64,000 nt of DNA from Beijerinckiaceae bacterium (GTDB taxonomy: Bacteria > Pseudomonadota > Alphaproteobacteria > Rhizobiales > Beijerinckiaceae), in NCBI GenBank assembly GCA_947370975.1, contig CANBNG010000007.1, forward strand, positions 1 through 64,000, read 5' to 3'. The position numbers and the translations under genes were made by a program. The notes beneath the pieces are model-generated. The model worked only from the letters and a program-made list of their open reading frames with translations, was not told where the DNA came from and did not search any database. Below, piece by piece: positions 1 through 9,643 of the stretch (its first letter is position 1; the number at the start of each line of letters is the position of its first letter).

Positions 1-99
1 GCTTGCCCCCTCCACCCCTCGCTTTCCGCTACGCTCAGCGAGCGGTCCCCCTCGCCCCGCTCGCTGCCGCGATCGGGGGAGGTAGGACGCTAGGCGCGC
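1..99. other. Non-coding stretch downstream of secA
   Basis: C-rich sequence past the end of secA. It holds short inverted motifs around CGCT/AGCG (roughly 20-45) but no gene, no U-tract terminator and no convincing promoter. It may be part of an intergenic repeat cut by the window edge. Confidence 0.4.
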
Positions 100-2889
100 C
101 TAGACCAGCGTGCCGTGGCAGTGCTTGAACTTCTTGCCCGAGCCGCAGGGGCAGGATTCGTTGCGGCTTACGCGGCCCCAGGTGGCGGGGTCACTGGGGT
201 CGCGCACGGGCTGGTCTTCCGTGCTCGTGGTGAAGCCCAGCGCGGCGGCTGACAGCGCGCCTGCATCGATCCGCGCATTGATCTCGGCGATGGAGAGCTG
301 CTCTTCGGCGGTCAGTTCGAGCGGGGCAGATTCGGGTGTGTCGAAGGCGACTTCCACGCGCATCAATTGCTGCGTCGCGACTTCGTGCCAGCGGTTGATG
401 AGACCGTTGAACAGCTCGAAAGCTTCCGACTTATATTCATTCAGCGGGTCGCGCTGCGCATAGCCGCGCCAGCCGATCACCTGACGTAGATGGTCGAGCA
501 TGACGAGATGTTCGCGCCAGAAATGGTCGAGCACCTGCAGCACGACCTGCTTTTCGACATAGCGCATCACATCGGTCGTGTTGCTTTCGACACGCGCGGC
601 ATAGGCCTCGTCTGCTGCCTTGTGCACACGCTCGGTCATTTCTTCCGCGCCGATGCCCTCTTCCTTCGCCCAGTCTGCGACGGGCAGGTCGAGGCTCAGC
701 AATTGCGTGAGCTCTTCCGCGAGGTCTGCGACCGCCCAGGTTTCGGGATAGGAATCTTTGGGCATGCGACGGGAGACAATATCGTCGATCGCATTGGCGC
801 GCATGTTGCCAACCGTTTCTTCGAGCGAATCCTGCGCCATCATTTCGCGGCGCTGCTCGAAGACGACCTTGCGCTGGTCGTTCATGACGTTGTCATATTT
901 CAGAATGTTTTTGCGCGTGTCGAAATTGCGCGCTTCCACCTTCTGCTGCGCCTTTTCCAGCGCCTTGTTGATCCAGGGATGGACGATGGCCTCATCTTCC
1001 TTGAGGCCAAGTTTCACCAGCATGGAATCCATCCGGTCGGACCCGAAGATCCGCATCAGATCGTCCTGCAGGCTCAGGAAGAATTTCGAACGGCCGGGAT
1101 CGCCCTGACGGCCCGAGCGGCCGCGCAGCTGGTTGTCGATGCGCCGGCTTTCGTGGCGTTCGGTGCCGATGATGTAGAGACCGCCGGCGGCAATTGCCTT
1201 CTCGCGGAAGCGGGCGATTTCCTCGCGGATTTCGGCTTCCTTGGCGACGCGCTGTTCGCCTTCAAGCCCGTTGCACTCGGCCGCCACGCGCATGTCGACA
1301 TTGCCGCCGAGCTGGATGTCGGTGCCCCGGCCTGCCATGTTTGTCGCAACCGTGATCGCGCCGGGCACGCCCGCTTCAGCAACAATATAGGCTTCCTGTT
1401 CATGGAAGCGCGCATTGAGCACGGCAAAGAGTTTCGACGGCTTGCCTGAACGCGCCGATACATAAAGCTTCTGCAGCGCAGCCGGTTCCGAGAAATCGAT
1501 CTGCTTGTAGCCTTGCGCGACAAGATATTCGGCGAGCTGTTCGGATTTCTCGATCGAGGTCGTGCCAACGAGCATCGGCTGCATCGTCTGGTTCGCGGCT
1601 TCGATCTCGCGCGCGATGGCTTTCAGCTTTTCGCCTGCAGTGCGATAGACCTCATCGTCTTCGTCTATGCGCTGGACCGGACGGTTGGTCGGAATTTCGA
1701 CGACCTCGAGGCGGTAGATTTCGGCAAATTCGTCGGCTTCGGTCGAAGCCGTGCCGGTCATGCCCGCGAGCTTGCCATAGAGGCGGAAGTAGTTCTGGAA
1801 GGTGATCGAAGCCAGAGTCACATTCTCGGGCTGCACCTGCACGAGTTCCTTGGCCTCCAGCGCCTGATGCAGGCCTTCCGAATAGCGGCGGCCCGGCATC
1901 ATGCGGCCGGTGAATTCGTCGATGATCACGACATCGCCATTGCGGACGATATAATCCTTGTCGCGCTGAAACAGCTTATGCGCCTTCAGCGCCTGCTGCA
2001 CATGGTGCACGATGGTGACATTGGCCGCGTCATAGAGCGAACCTTCTTCAAGGAGACCGGCCTCCTGGAGCAATTCCTCGATATGTTCGTTGCCGGCCTC
2101 GGTGAGATTTACCGTGCGCTGCTTTTCATCGAGCTCGAAGTCGCCTGCGACGAGACCCGGTACGATCTTGTTGATCTGATTATAAAGCTCCGACTTGTCG
2201 TCGGAGGGCCCCGAGATGATAAGGGGTGTGCGCGCTTCATCGACGAGGATCGAATCCACTTCGTCGACAATGGCGAATGCGTGCCCGCGCTGCACCATCT
2301 GCGCGAGATCGTATTTCATGTTGTCGCGCAGATAATCGAAGCCGAATTCGTTGTTGGTGCCGTAGGTGATGTCGCAGGCATAAGCGTCGAGCCGCTGACC
2401 ATCATTGAGGCCGTGCACGATGATGCCGACCGAGAGCCCGAGGAAGCGATAGACGCGGCCCATCCATTCCGCGTCGCGGCTGGCGAGGTAATCATTCACG
2501 GTGACGACATGCACGCCATTGCCGGCGAGCGCGTTCAGATAGGTCGCGAGCGTGGCGACAAGCGTCTTGCCTTCGCCCGTGCGCATTTCGGCGATCGCGC
2601 CTTCATGCAGCACCATGCCGCCGATCATCTGCACATCGAAATGGCGCTGACCGAGCACGCGGCGGGCGGCCTCTCGCACCGTGGCGAAGGCGGGCACCAG
2701 AATGTCATCGAGCGTCTTGCCGTCGGCGAGCTCGGCGCGGAAGGCGTCGGTGCGCGCGCGCAGCTCTTCATCGGTGAGTTTCAGCAGTTCGGGTTCCAGC
2801 GCATTGATCGCCTGGACCTTCGGCGCATAGGTCTTGAGGCGTCGGTCATTGGCCGAGCCGAAAATCTTCTTCGCGAGTGCACCGAACAT
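100..2889 (-). CDS. secA: Protein translocase ATPase subunit SecA
   Basis: SecA is the ATP-driven motor that pushes unfolded preproteins through SecYEG at the inner membrane. The 929-residue product has the full family length. A Walker A motif (MRTGEGKT) lies near residues 102-109, a DEVDS-type Walker B follows, and helicase-like motif VI (GRSGRQGDPG) is present. The C-terminus carries the SEC-C zinc motif (CPCGSGKKFKHCH), which binds SecB or lipid. The frame stays open another 62 codons upstream, but the start at 2889 gives the canonical MFGALAKKIFG N-terminus and has AAAGG at the right distance, so the longer form is probably untranslated leader. It is divergent from the parvulin gene. Identity is certain. 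Confidence 0.98.
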   Translation of the reverse strand: MFGALAKKIFGSANDRRLKTYAPKVQAINALEPELLKLTDEELRARTDAFRAELADGKTLDDILVPAFATVREAARRVLGQRHFDVQMIGGMVLHEGAIAEMRTGEGKTLVATLATYLNALAGNGVHVVTVNDYLASRDAEWMGRVYRFLGLSVGIIVHGLNDGQRLDAYACDITYGTNNEFGFDYLRDNMKYDLAQMVQRGHAFAIVDEVDSILVDEARTPLIISGPSDDKSELYNQINKIVPGLVAGDFELDEKQRTVNLTEAGNEHIEELLQEAGLLEEGSLYDAANVTIVHHVQQALKAHKLFQRDKDYIVRNGDVVIIDEFTGRMMPGRRYSEGLHQALEAKELVQVQPENVTLASITFQNYFRLYGKLAGMTGTASTEADEFAEIYRLEVVEIPTNRPVQRIDEDDEVYRTAGEKLKAIAREIEAANQTMQPMLVGTTSIEKSEQLAEYLVAQGYKQIDFSEPAALQKLYVSARSGKPSKLFAVLNARFHEQEAYIVAEAGVPGAITVATNMAGRGTDIQLGGNVDMRVAAECNGLEGEQRVAKEAEIREEIARFREKAIAAGGLYIIGTERHESRRIDNQLRGRSGRQGDPGRSKFFLSLQDDLMRIFGSDRMDSMLVKLGLKEDEAIVHPWINKALEKAQQKVEARNFDTRKNILKYDNVMNDQRKVVFEQRREMMAQDSLEETVGNMRANAIDDIVSRRMPKDSYPETWAVADLAEELTQLLSLDLPVADWAKEEGIGAEEMTERVHKAADEAYAARVESNTTDVMRYVEKQVVLQVLDHFWREHLVMLDHLRQVIGWRGYAQRDPLNEYKSEAFELFNGLINRWHEVATQQLMRVEVAFDTPESAPLELTAEEQLSIAEINARIDAGALSAAALGFTTSTEDQPVRDPSDPATWGRVSRNESCPCGSGKKFKHCHGTLV

Positions 2890-3305
2890 CCAGAAACCTT
2901 TCTGAGCCGGAACGGGGTGGGGCCGATTCATGGCCAGCCGTCCCGCGCCGTTCCCCGACCGCCCGGAAGGCCGGGGGCCAGGATCGTGTTGTCGAGCGCA
3001 CGCCCAAACGAAGGTGCGGCATGCGCCTTGGCCCTGCAGGACCGTCGTGAGCTCTGTCGTCCATCTCCGGCCCATCCGCAGGCCGGCTTTTTTTCAGGAC
3101 GAAAAGGCGGAAAATACGAGGCGAGAGATAAGATCGCCCCTATGCCTTGTCAATGTAAGCCATGGAGAGCCCGGCCCCGCTTCAGCTGGTCCCCCTCGGC
3201 CGCCTTTGTTCTTGCCCCGGCCGGGGGTTTCGACCAAGTTACGCGCGAATTGCGGGCGGGGCCCGCCAGATTGCCGCCCTGCGGCCGAAAGATGGAGCGT
3301 TTCGC
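2890..3305. other. Divergent intergenic region secA / ppiC-like
   Basis: This 416-base spacer holds a good promoter for secA (given separately) and a perfect CCCCGGCCGGGG palindrome at 3215-3226 in front of the parvulin gene. Open frames cross it in several phases, but none has a ribosome site or protein-like composition. I see no separate gene. Confidence 0.5.
3125..3153 (-). promoter_or_regulatory. Predicted sigma-70 promoter for secA
   Basis: On the minus strand this reads TTGACA, 17 bases, then TATCTC. The -35 is perfect and the -10 is weak. The transcript would start about 230 bases before the secA ATG, which implies a long 5' leader. Confidence 0.55.
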
Positions 3306-4130
3306 ATGAAGGATTTTGCCCGCAGCGTCACTGGTGCAGCCCTTTTTACCTTGGCTCTGACGCTCGGCGCAGCGTCCTCGCTCGAAGCCAAGGTTCTGGC
3401 CAAGGTCAATGGCGTGGACATCACGGACGAGGATCTCAAGGTCGCGCTCGATGATATTGGCGCTGGCTTGCCCCAGCAGGTGCAGGGGCCCGAGCGCGAG
3501 GCCTATGTGCTCGACTATCTGATCGACCTCAAGATTGTCGCCCGCAAGGCCGAGGCCGACAAGCTGAGCGAAAGCGCCGAATTTGCCCGCCGCATGACCT
3601 ACCAGCGCGACAAGGCGCTGATGGAGGGCCTGCTCGGCAAGGTTGCCCGCGAGGCCACCACCGATGCCGAGCTGCGCAAGATCTACAATGAAGCCGCCGG
3701 CGCCCAGAAGTCGGATATGGAGGCGCGTGCGCGCCACATTCTGCTGCCGACCGAGGACGAGGCCAAGGCAGCGCTGAAGCGCGTCCGCGCGGGCGAGGAT
3801 TTCGCCAAGGTCGCCGACGATGTCTCCAAGGATCCGGGCTCGCAAGGTGGCGATCTTGGCTGGTTCACCGCCGATCGCATGGTGCCGGAATTTTCCGCCG
3901 CCGCCTTCAAGCTCGAAAAGGGTCAGATTTCCGACCCCGTGAAGAGCCAGTTCGGCTGGCACGTCATCAAGCTCGAGGACAAAAGGGCCAAGGCCTTCCC
4001 CGATTTCGAGGCGGTGAAGGACCAGGTTTCCAATTATGTGGTCCAGAAGGCCCAGACCGAGCAGATCGTGAAATTGCGCGAAAGCGCCAAGATCGAGAAG
4101 ATCGAGAGCCCGACCCCGGCCGCAAAATAA
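3306..4130 (+). CDS. PpiC/parvulin-type peptidyl-prolyl isomerase, exported
   Basis: This is a periplasmic foldase that isomerises X-Pro bonds and helps envelope proteins fold. The first 28 residues are a signal peptide ending near SSLEA. A SurA-N-like helical part follows, and the PPIC domain spans about residues 140-225. It contains the typical ARHILL entry, the GG.LGWF core and the FGWHVIKLED end. Mature length (about 245) fits the short PpiC/PrsA-like proteins common in alphaproteobacteria. An upstream in-frame extension was rejected because the ATG at 3306 begins a proper signal peptide. It is monocistronic, with a strong terminator 24 bases after the stop. The family is sure; the client proteins are unknown. 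Confidence 0.93.
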   Translation: MKDFARSVTGAALFTLALTLGAASSLEAKVLAKVNGVDITDEDLKVALDDIGAGLPQQVQGPEREAYVLDYLIDLKIVARKAEADKLSESAEFARRMTYQRDKALMEGLLGKVAREATTDAELRKIYNEAAGAQKSDMEARARHILLPTEDEAKAALKRVRAGEDFAKVADDVSKDPGSQGGDLGWFTADRMVPEFSAAAFKLEKGQISDPVKSQFGWHVIKLEDKRAKAFPDFEAVKDQVSNYVVQKAQTEQIVKLRESAKIEKIESPTPAAK

Positions 4131-4153
4131 GCGCGGACTCGGCCTCTCCCGGT

Positions 4154-4190
4154 AAAACCTCGCGGGTTGCGTCCTGCGAGGTTTTTTTTC
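4154..4190 (+). terminator. Rho-independent terminator after the parvulin gene
   Basis: A 10-bp stem (AAAACCTCGC paired with GCGAGGTTTT) closes a 12-base loop and runs into a tract of eight T. This is a canonical intrinsic terminator. Confidence 0.92.
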
Positions 4191-4251
4191 GCATCAAGCT
4201 TTGCTTATCTGTCGCCGCTTCCGATTCTCGCCCGCATGCAGGACCATAAAA

Positions 4252-5499
4252 ATGGCCAAAGCCGCACCCGTCTCCCCGCTCGCGCCCAAATCCTATCCCG
4301 ATTGCCCGCATATCGAGGGCGTGCGCTTTGCCACCGCTGCGGCCGGCATCCGCTATGCGGGCCGCACCGATGTGATGCTGGCGCTGCTCGACAAGGGCAC
4401 GCAGGTGGCGGGCGTCTTCACCCGTTCGAAATGTCCATCTGCACCGGTCGACTGGTGCCGCGCCAAGCTGCCGGGCGGCAAGGCCCGCGCGCTGGTGGTC
4501 AATTCCGGCAATGCCAATGCCTTCACCGGCAAGAATGGCGTCAGCTCGACCAAGCTCACCGCCCAGCTCGCCGCCAAGGCAACGGGCGCGCCGTCAGGGG
4601 AAATCTATCTTGCCTCCACCGGTGTCATCGGTGAGCCGCTGGATGCGACCAAATTTGAAGGCGTGCTCGATACGTTGGTGACCAAGGCTGCGCCCGGCGG
4701 CATTCTGGACGCCGCCCGCGCCATCATGACGACCGACACTTTCCCCAAGATCGCGACCGCGACCGTCGAGATCGGGGGCGTTGAAGTCACGATCAACGGC
4801 ATGGCCAAGGGTGCTGGCATGATCGCGCCCGATATGGCGACCATGCTCTCCTTCGTCTTCACCGATGCACCGATTGCCGCCGATGCCCTGCAGGCCATGC
4901 TGAGCAAGTCCGTCGCCGCGTCCTTCAATTCGATCACGGTCGACAGCGACACCTCGACGTCCGACACCTTGCTGCTGTTTGCCACGGGCGCGGCTGCCAA
5001 GCGCGGCGCGCCCAGGATCGAGGCGTCGTCGGATCGTCGTCTCGCGGCGTTCAAGAGGGCGCTCGATGGGGTGTTGCGCGATCTTTCGCATCAGGTCGTG
5101 CGCGATGGCGAGGGCTGCCGCAAATTCGTGGAAATTCGCGTCGAGGGCGCAGCCAGCGCCGCCGCCGCCAAGCGCATCGGTATGTCGATTGCCAATTCAC
5201 CGCTGGTGAAGACCGCCATTGCGGGCGAGGACGCCAATTGGGGCCGCGTGGTCGCGGCCGTGGGCAAGGCGGGTGAAAAGGCCGACCGCGACAGGCTCGC
5301 GATCTGGTTTGGCGATTTCCGCGTGGCCCACAAGGGCCTGCGCGATCTCACCTATGACGAGGCGAAAGTCTCCGCCTACATGAAGGGCGAGAAGATCGAC
5401 ATGCGTGTGGACGTTGGCGTCGGCAAGGCGTCGTGGACGGTCTGGACCTGCGATCTCACCAAGGAATATATCGCCATCAACGGTGATTACCGGTCGTAA
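4252..5499 (+). CDS. argJ: Bifunctional ornithine acetyltransferase / N-acetylglutamate synthase ArgJ
   Basis: ArgJ moves the acetyl group from N-acetylornithine to glutamate in the cyclic arginine pathway and can also acetylate glutamate from acetyl-CoA. The 415-residue product has the typical ArgJ length. It contains the autocleavage site MATML (nucleophilic Thr at about residue 197), which splits the precursor into alpha and beta chains, and the GEDANWGR motif of the beta chain. The ATG at 4252 was chosen over an upstream TTG because MAKAAPVSPLAPKSYP is the normal family start. It stands alone between two other transcription units. Confidence 0.97.
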   Translation: MAKAAPVSPLAPKSYPDCPHIEGVRFATAAAGIRYAGRTDVMLALLDKGTQVAGVFTRSKCPSAPVDWCRAKLPGGKARALVVNSGNANAFTGKNGVSSTKLTAQLAAKATGAPSGEIYLASTGVIGEPLDATKFEGVLDTLVTKAAPGGILDAARAIMTTDTFPKIATATVEIGGVEVTINGMAKGAGMIAPDMATMLSFVFTDAPIAADALQAMLSKSVAASFNSITVDSDTSTSDTLLLFATGAAAKRGAPRIEASSDRRLAAFKRALDGVLRDLSHQVVRDGEGCRKFVEIRVEGAASAAAAKRIGMSIANSPLVKTAIAGEDANWGRVVAAVGKAGEKADRDRLAIWFGDFRVAHKGLRDLTYDEAKVSAYMKGEKIDMRVDVGVGKASWTVWTCDLTKEYIAINGDYRS

Positions 5500-5514
5500 T
5501 CGAGCGGACCGGCC

Positions 5515-5537
5515 ACCCTCTCCCTCCGGGTGAGGGT
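5515..5537. repeat. Short ACCCTC/GAGGGT inverted repeat between argJ and priA
   Basis: A 6-bp stem with an 11-base loop is followed by TTTC. It lies between the convergent argJ and priA stops and may act as a weak bidirectional terminator. A relative with a longer stem lies at 28857-28877. Confidence 0.35.
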
Positions 5538-5538
5538 T

Positions 5539-7779
5539 TCAAAGAAACGATTGCGGATCGACATCGATCTGCGTGCGCACGCCGCCCCGGTCTGGCGGGG
5601 CGGTGGCCAGCAGGGTGCGCAGAAAGCCCTGCAAATCGGCGCTGCGCGGCGCTTTGACGAGCAGGCGGAACCGGTGGCGGCCGCGCACCACCGCAATGGG
5701 TGCTTCGGCGGGGCCGAGCAGCATGATTTCGTCGTCGGCCGCAAAACTGCCGAGTGGCGCCATTTTCCATTTGGGGTCTGGCGGCATGGCATGGGCCGCG
5801 CGCACCAGCGCGCGCGCATGGTGTTCGGCCGATGCGCGGTCATTGCCCGAGATGACAAGTGCCGCCAGACGCCCGAAGGGCGGCAGCCCGGCGCGCAATC
5901 TCTGCTCCGTTTCTTCCGCGTAGAACCGCTCTGCATCGCCCGACAGCAGCGCGCGGATGACGGGATGTTCGGGCTGCCATGTCTGCAGCAAGCCGCGTCC
6001 TGGCTTGTCGCCGCGCCCGGCGCGTCCCGTGACCTGCTGCAGCAATTGGAAGGTGCGCTCTGCCGCGCGGGGATCGCCGTTCGACAGGCCGACATCGGCA
6101 TCGATGACGCCGACCAGCGTGATGAGCGGAAAATTATGGCCCTTGGCCACCAGCTGAGTGCCGATGACAATATCGCAGGCGCCCTTCGCCACTTCTTCCA
6201 ATTCCTGCCGCAGCCGTTCGGTGCCGCCGGGAAAATCCGACGAGAGCACGAGGATGCGCGCGTCGGGGAAAAGCGTCGCGGCCTCTTCGGCCAGCCGCTC
6301 GACACCCGGCCCGCAGGCGGTGAGCGAATCCACCGCGTCGCATTCGGGGCAGGTATCGGGGCGTTTTTCGATATGGCCGCAATGGTGGCACACCAGCGCT
6401 TTGCGGAAGCGATGCTCCACCAGCCAGGCCGTGCATTGCGGGCATTGAAAGCGATGGCCGCAGCTCTGGCACAAGGTGAGCGGCGCATAGCCGCGGCGAT
6501 TCAGGAAAAGAAGCGCCTGTTCGCCGCGCGCAACTGTCTGCATCACGCTTTCGGCCAGACGCGGCGCAATCCATTTGCCGCGCGGAGCCGCCGCCACGCG
6601 CAGATCGATGGCAGCAAGCTCGGGCAGGCTACGCCCGCCAAAACGCGATTCCAGTTTCAGATGTTTGTAGCGGCCCTGCTGCGCATTGACGCGCGTTTCG
6701 ATGGAGGGTGTCGCGGAAGCCAGTATGACGGCGGCATTTTCGATGCGCCCGCGCACTACTGCCATGTCGCGCGCATGATAGCTGACGCCATCGTCCTGCT
6801 TGTAAGCGGCTTCATGCTCTTCATCGACGATGATCGCGCCCAGTTCCCGGAAGGGCAGGAACAAGGCCGAGCGCGCGCCGGCCACCACGCGCACATCGCC
6901 CGCTGCGACGCCTGTCCAGATGCGCGCGCGCTTGCGCGAGGCCACGCCCGAATGCCATTCGGCCGGGCGCACGCCAAAGCGCGCTGCAAAACGATCGAGG
7001 AATTGCGCGGTGAGCGCGATTTCGGGCATCAGGATCAAGGCCTGCCGACCTGCGGCAAGCGCGGCAGCCACGGCCTCGAAATAGACTTCTGTCTTGCCCG
7101 AGCCCGTCACACCCTCAAGCAAGGTGACGGAAAAGACTTGCGCGGTGACAGAGGCGGCAAGCGCGTCCGCCGCCGCCTTCTGCCCGCCTTCGAGTACCGT
7201 CACCGCATGGGCGACGTCAGGAGTCAGGGCGACGGGTTCAGGCGGCAGGGCGATGGTTTCGAGGCACCCGTCATCGACCAGCGAATCGACAACGCTTTGC
7301 GAACAGCCTGCGCGCTCGGCAAGCGCCGATTTCGACCGGGCAAGGCCATCCTGCGCCGCCTCGATGACGCGGGCACGCGCGGGCGTCACGCGCTGGGGCA
7401 ATGCATTGCTTGCAGCCCGCCGCACGCCGATGCGCACGGGCTCGGGGCCTGCGGCGTCGGGCGCGCGTATGCCCATGCGCAGCACCATGCCGCGAGGGGC
7501 CAGCGTCCAGTTTGCGACCCAGTCCACAAAACGGCGCAGCGGCTCGCGCAGGAGCGGCAGGTCGCGTTTGTCGATGATGGATTTCAGATTGCCGCCGCCG
7601 GTGGCCCGCAAAGCCCAGACAACGCCGGTCACTTCGCGCGTGCCAAGCGGCACCGTGACAAAATCGCCGGGCGCGAGCGCGAGACCGGCGGGAATTTTAT
7701 AGGAATAGGCAATATCGACCGCGACGGGGACAAGCACGTCGGCGACCGATGCGCCTGTCGCTTGCGGGGCGTCCATCAT
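5539..7779 (-). CDS. priA: Primosomal replication restart helicase PriA
   Basis: PriA recognises stalled or D-loop forks and reloads the DnaB helicase. The 746-residue product has an N-terminal DNA-binding domain, then Walker A (GVTGSGKT), the DEEH box and the KQDD segment. The paired zinc knuckles are present (CQSCGH, CPQC, CHHCGH, CPEC). A C-terminal helicase lobe has the GTQLVAKGHNFP motif and the arginine finger in TGRAGRGD. The gene begins ATGATG, and either codon may be used. It lies 42 bases downstream of a TTT receptor gene on the same strand, probably without functional link. Confidence 0.97.
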   Translation of the reverse strand: MMDAPQATGASVADVLVPVAVDIAYSYKIPAGLALAPGDFVTVPLGTREVTGVVWALRATGGGNLKSIIDKRDLPLLREPLRRFVDWVANWTLAPRGMVLRMGIRAPDAAGPEPVRIGVRRAASNALPQRVTPARARVIEAAQDGLARSKSALAERAGCSQSVVDSLVDDGCLETIALPPEPVALTPDVAHAVTVLEGGQKAAADALAASVTAQVFSVTLLEGVTGSGKTEVYFEAVAAALAAGRQALILMPEIALTAQFLDRFAARFGVRPAEWHSGVASRKRARIWTGVAAGDVRVVAGARSALFLPFRELGAIIVDEEHEAAYKQDDGVSYHARDMAVVRGRIENAAVILASATPSIETRVNAQQGRYKHLKLESRFGGRSLPELAAIDLRVAAAPRGKWIAPRLAESVMQTVARGEQALLFLNRRGYAPLTLCQSCGHRFQCPQCTAWLVEHRFRKALVCHHCGHIEKRPDTCPECDAVDSLTACGPGVERLAEEAATLFPDARILVLSSDFPGGTERLRQELEEVAKGACDIVIGTQLVAKGHNFPLITLVGVIDADVGLSNGDPRAAERTFQLLQQVTGRAGRGDKPGRGLLQTWQPEHPVIRALLSGDAERFYAEETEQRLRAGLPPFGRLAALVISGNDRASAEHHARALVRAAHAMPPDPKWKMAPLGSFAADDEIMLLGPAEAPIAVVRGRHRFRLLVKAPRSADLQGFLRTLLATAPPDRGGVRTQIDVDPQSFL

Positions 7780-7821
7780 CGCCGCAGGACTAGCAGAAAA
7801 AGCCCTGCGGCGGCGAGTCTC

Positions 7822-8865
7822 TTACTTCAGGCTCAGAATGGCGTTGATCTTCGCCTTCTGTTCCGGGGTCACATTGTCCACAACCGCCAGCGTGCGCTTG
7901 CGGGTCGTCTCGGCATCCTGAAAATCGATATAGCGCTGCGTGCGCTCGCCCTCGGCCACGACATCAGGGTCGGTCAGCGCTTTTTTGACCGCGGCCTGCA
8001 GGAAGGCAAGGCGCGAGGCCGGCATGTTGGGCGGCACGACGAGAATGCGGCCGAGATCCTCGATATTGGCGCGGAAATCGAAGAGCCAGGCCTGCTCGGG
8101 TGTCAGCTTCGCGGCTTCGAAAATCGTTGGCACATCGGGAAAGAAGCGCGACCGCGTCCGCGCCATCGAGGCAATGGCGCGATTCTGGCCTGATTTCACA
8201 TAATTATTGGCCGATGTATCGGAGACATAGATCGAATCCATCTCGCCCTTGGTGACGGCAAGCGCGGCCTGATTGGAGCCGCCGTAGCCCATCACGACGC
8301 GGCATTTCATCGCCATCGCCTCGCAGGTGAAGGCCGCGCCATCGGCCAGGCCATCGATCGGGCCGGTGGCCGACCACATGATCTCGCGATTCATGGCAAG
8401 CGCATCCTGCGGGGTCTTGATCTTGGATTCGGGTGAAACGAGCCAGATCCAGGGCGAGGCGGAAACTGTGCCCAGATGCCCGAGCTTGGCGAGATCGTAG
8501 CGCACGCCCTGCGAATTCATCAGCTGCGAGAGCGCCGCCCCCGCGCCATTGACGATCATCATGTGCAGCCCGTCGGCCGGGGCGACCGAGGTGGCATTGA
8601 GCGCCGTAATGCCGCCAGCACCCGGCTGGTTCTCGACAATCACATTCGCGCCGAGCTGCTTGCCGATATGGGGGCCGATCATGCGGGCATAGACATCATA
8701 ACCGCCACCGGGGCCGTAGCCGACGGTGATGCGCACATTCTTGCCCTTGAAGAAGGCGGCTTCGGCCTCCGGCGTCTGCGCCCGGGCAAAGCTTGGGGCG
8801 AGGCTTGGGACAAGCAGGGCGGCAAGGGCAGCCGCGCCAGCAAGGCGAGCCCATGATGTGAGCAT
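7822..8865 (-). CDS. TTT-family periplasmic substrate-binding protein (Bug/TctC type)
   Basis: This is a periplasmic binding protein of the tripartite tricarboxylate transporter family. A signal peptide (cleavage near SFARAQ) is followed by the family signature NVRITVGYGPGGGYDVYAR and by PGAGG. The start at 8865 is backed by GGGAGG at the right spacing; the longer frame has no such site. At 347 residues it is slightly longer than average. No TctA or TctB membrane subunits lie nearby, so it is an orphan receptor of the kind that is abundant in Bradyrhizobium- and Bosea-like genomes. The ligand is probably a carboxylate but cannot be read from sequence. Confidence 0.9.
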   Translation of the reverse strand: MLTSWARLAGAAALAALLVPSLAPSFARAQTPEAEAAFFKGKNVRITVGYGPGGGYDVYARMIGPHIGKQLGANVIVENQPGAGGITALNATSVAPADGLHMMIVNGAGAALSQLMNSQGVRYDLAKLGHLGTVSASPWIWLVSPESKIKTPQDALAMNREIMWSATGPIDGLADGAAFTCEAMAMKCRVVMGYGGSNQAALAVTKGEMDSIYVSDTSANNYVKSGQNRAIASMARTRSRFFPDVPTIFEAAKLTPEQAWLFDFRANIEDLGRILVVPPNMPASRLAFLQAAVKKALTDPDVVAEGERTQRYIDFQDAETTRKRTLAVVDNVTPEQKAKINAILSLK

Positions 8866-8950
8866 TTGAAATCCTCCCGATATTTTTTTATGCCTCCACG
8901 ATAGGGTCAATCGCCCCGTCCGAACAAGCCCCGCCTTTTGGCGCAGATTT

Positions 8951-9640
8951 TCAGAGGCAGGCGACCATCGCGTCGAGGTCGGGCGTCGCGGCAATTGCAA
9001 GCCGCCCGGCGCTCGCGAGCGGGTCTGCCGCGCGGCGCGATATGGCGATCTGGAGCGGCGTCAAAGCTTCTTGCAAGAGCCCCGATTGCTGGGCGAGCTC
9101 CACATAAAGCGCGGCGCTGCGGGGGGAGAAATGCAGCACGGCGTCAATCGCCTTTTCGCGCAAGGCGCAAGCTGCGGCATCTGGAAATGTCGTGGCGGCA
9201 TGGGCATCATAGACAATGCATGGCGCAATAGAATGTCCCCGTTGCGCAAGGGTCTTTTCAAGGTCTTGTCGACGCTCGCGCCCCGCCAGATAGAGAAAGA
9301 AGCGCGGGGGCCCTTTCAGCGTCTCGATGTTTTGGGCGAGCGCCATCGCATCGGCGGCAATGGTCTGGATCTGCGTGAAACCGGCCTTGCGCGCGGCCTC
9401 TGCCGTGCGTGCGCCCACAACATGCAAAGGCAATGCGTGCAGCCGTGCGACATCGCCGTGCAAGGCGTCGAAAGCATGCGCGCTTGTGGCCAGCAGTGCA
9501 GTGAAATTGCCGGCGGGCAGCAAAATACGCGTGGGCGTAATCTCGATCAGCGGGCAAACGAGCGTCTCGTGCCCCAGCGCTTGAAGGCGCCTGGCACTGC
9601 GCTGCGCATCCGCCTCAGGTCGTGTGAGGAGGATGCGCAT
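8951..9640 (-). CDS. hemD: Uroporphyrinogen-III synthase
   Basis: HemD closes hydroxymethylbilane with inversion of ring D to give uroporphyrinogen III, the branch point to haem and cobalamin. The family is poorly conserved, and the call rests on the MRILLTRPEADA start, the VGARTAEAARKAGF segment, the LHFSPRSAALYVE motif, the 229-residue length and its position 3 bases after hemC. Such tight coupling is the usual hemCD arrangement. The product would also feed the B12 pathway that uses the CobST chelatase found further along. Confidence 0.92.
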   Translation of the reverse strand: MRILLTRPEADAQRSARRLQALGHETLVCPLIEITPTRILLPAGNFTALLATSAHAFDALHGDVARLHALPLHVVGARTAEAARKAGFTQIQTIAADAMALAQNIETLKGPPRFFLYLAGRERRQDLEKTLAQRGHSIAPCIVYDAHAATTFPDAAACALREKAIDAVLHFSPRSAALYVELAQQSGLLQEALTPLQIAISRRAADPLASAGRLAIAATPDLDAMVACL

Positions 9641-9643
9641 GGC

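Noticed and set aside
5530..8193. 887-codon open frame on the plus strand
   Set aside because: Antisense shadow of priA and part of the TTT receptor gene; composition is not protein-like.
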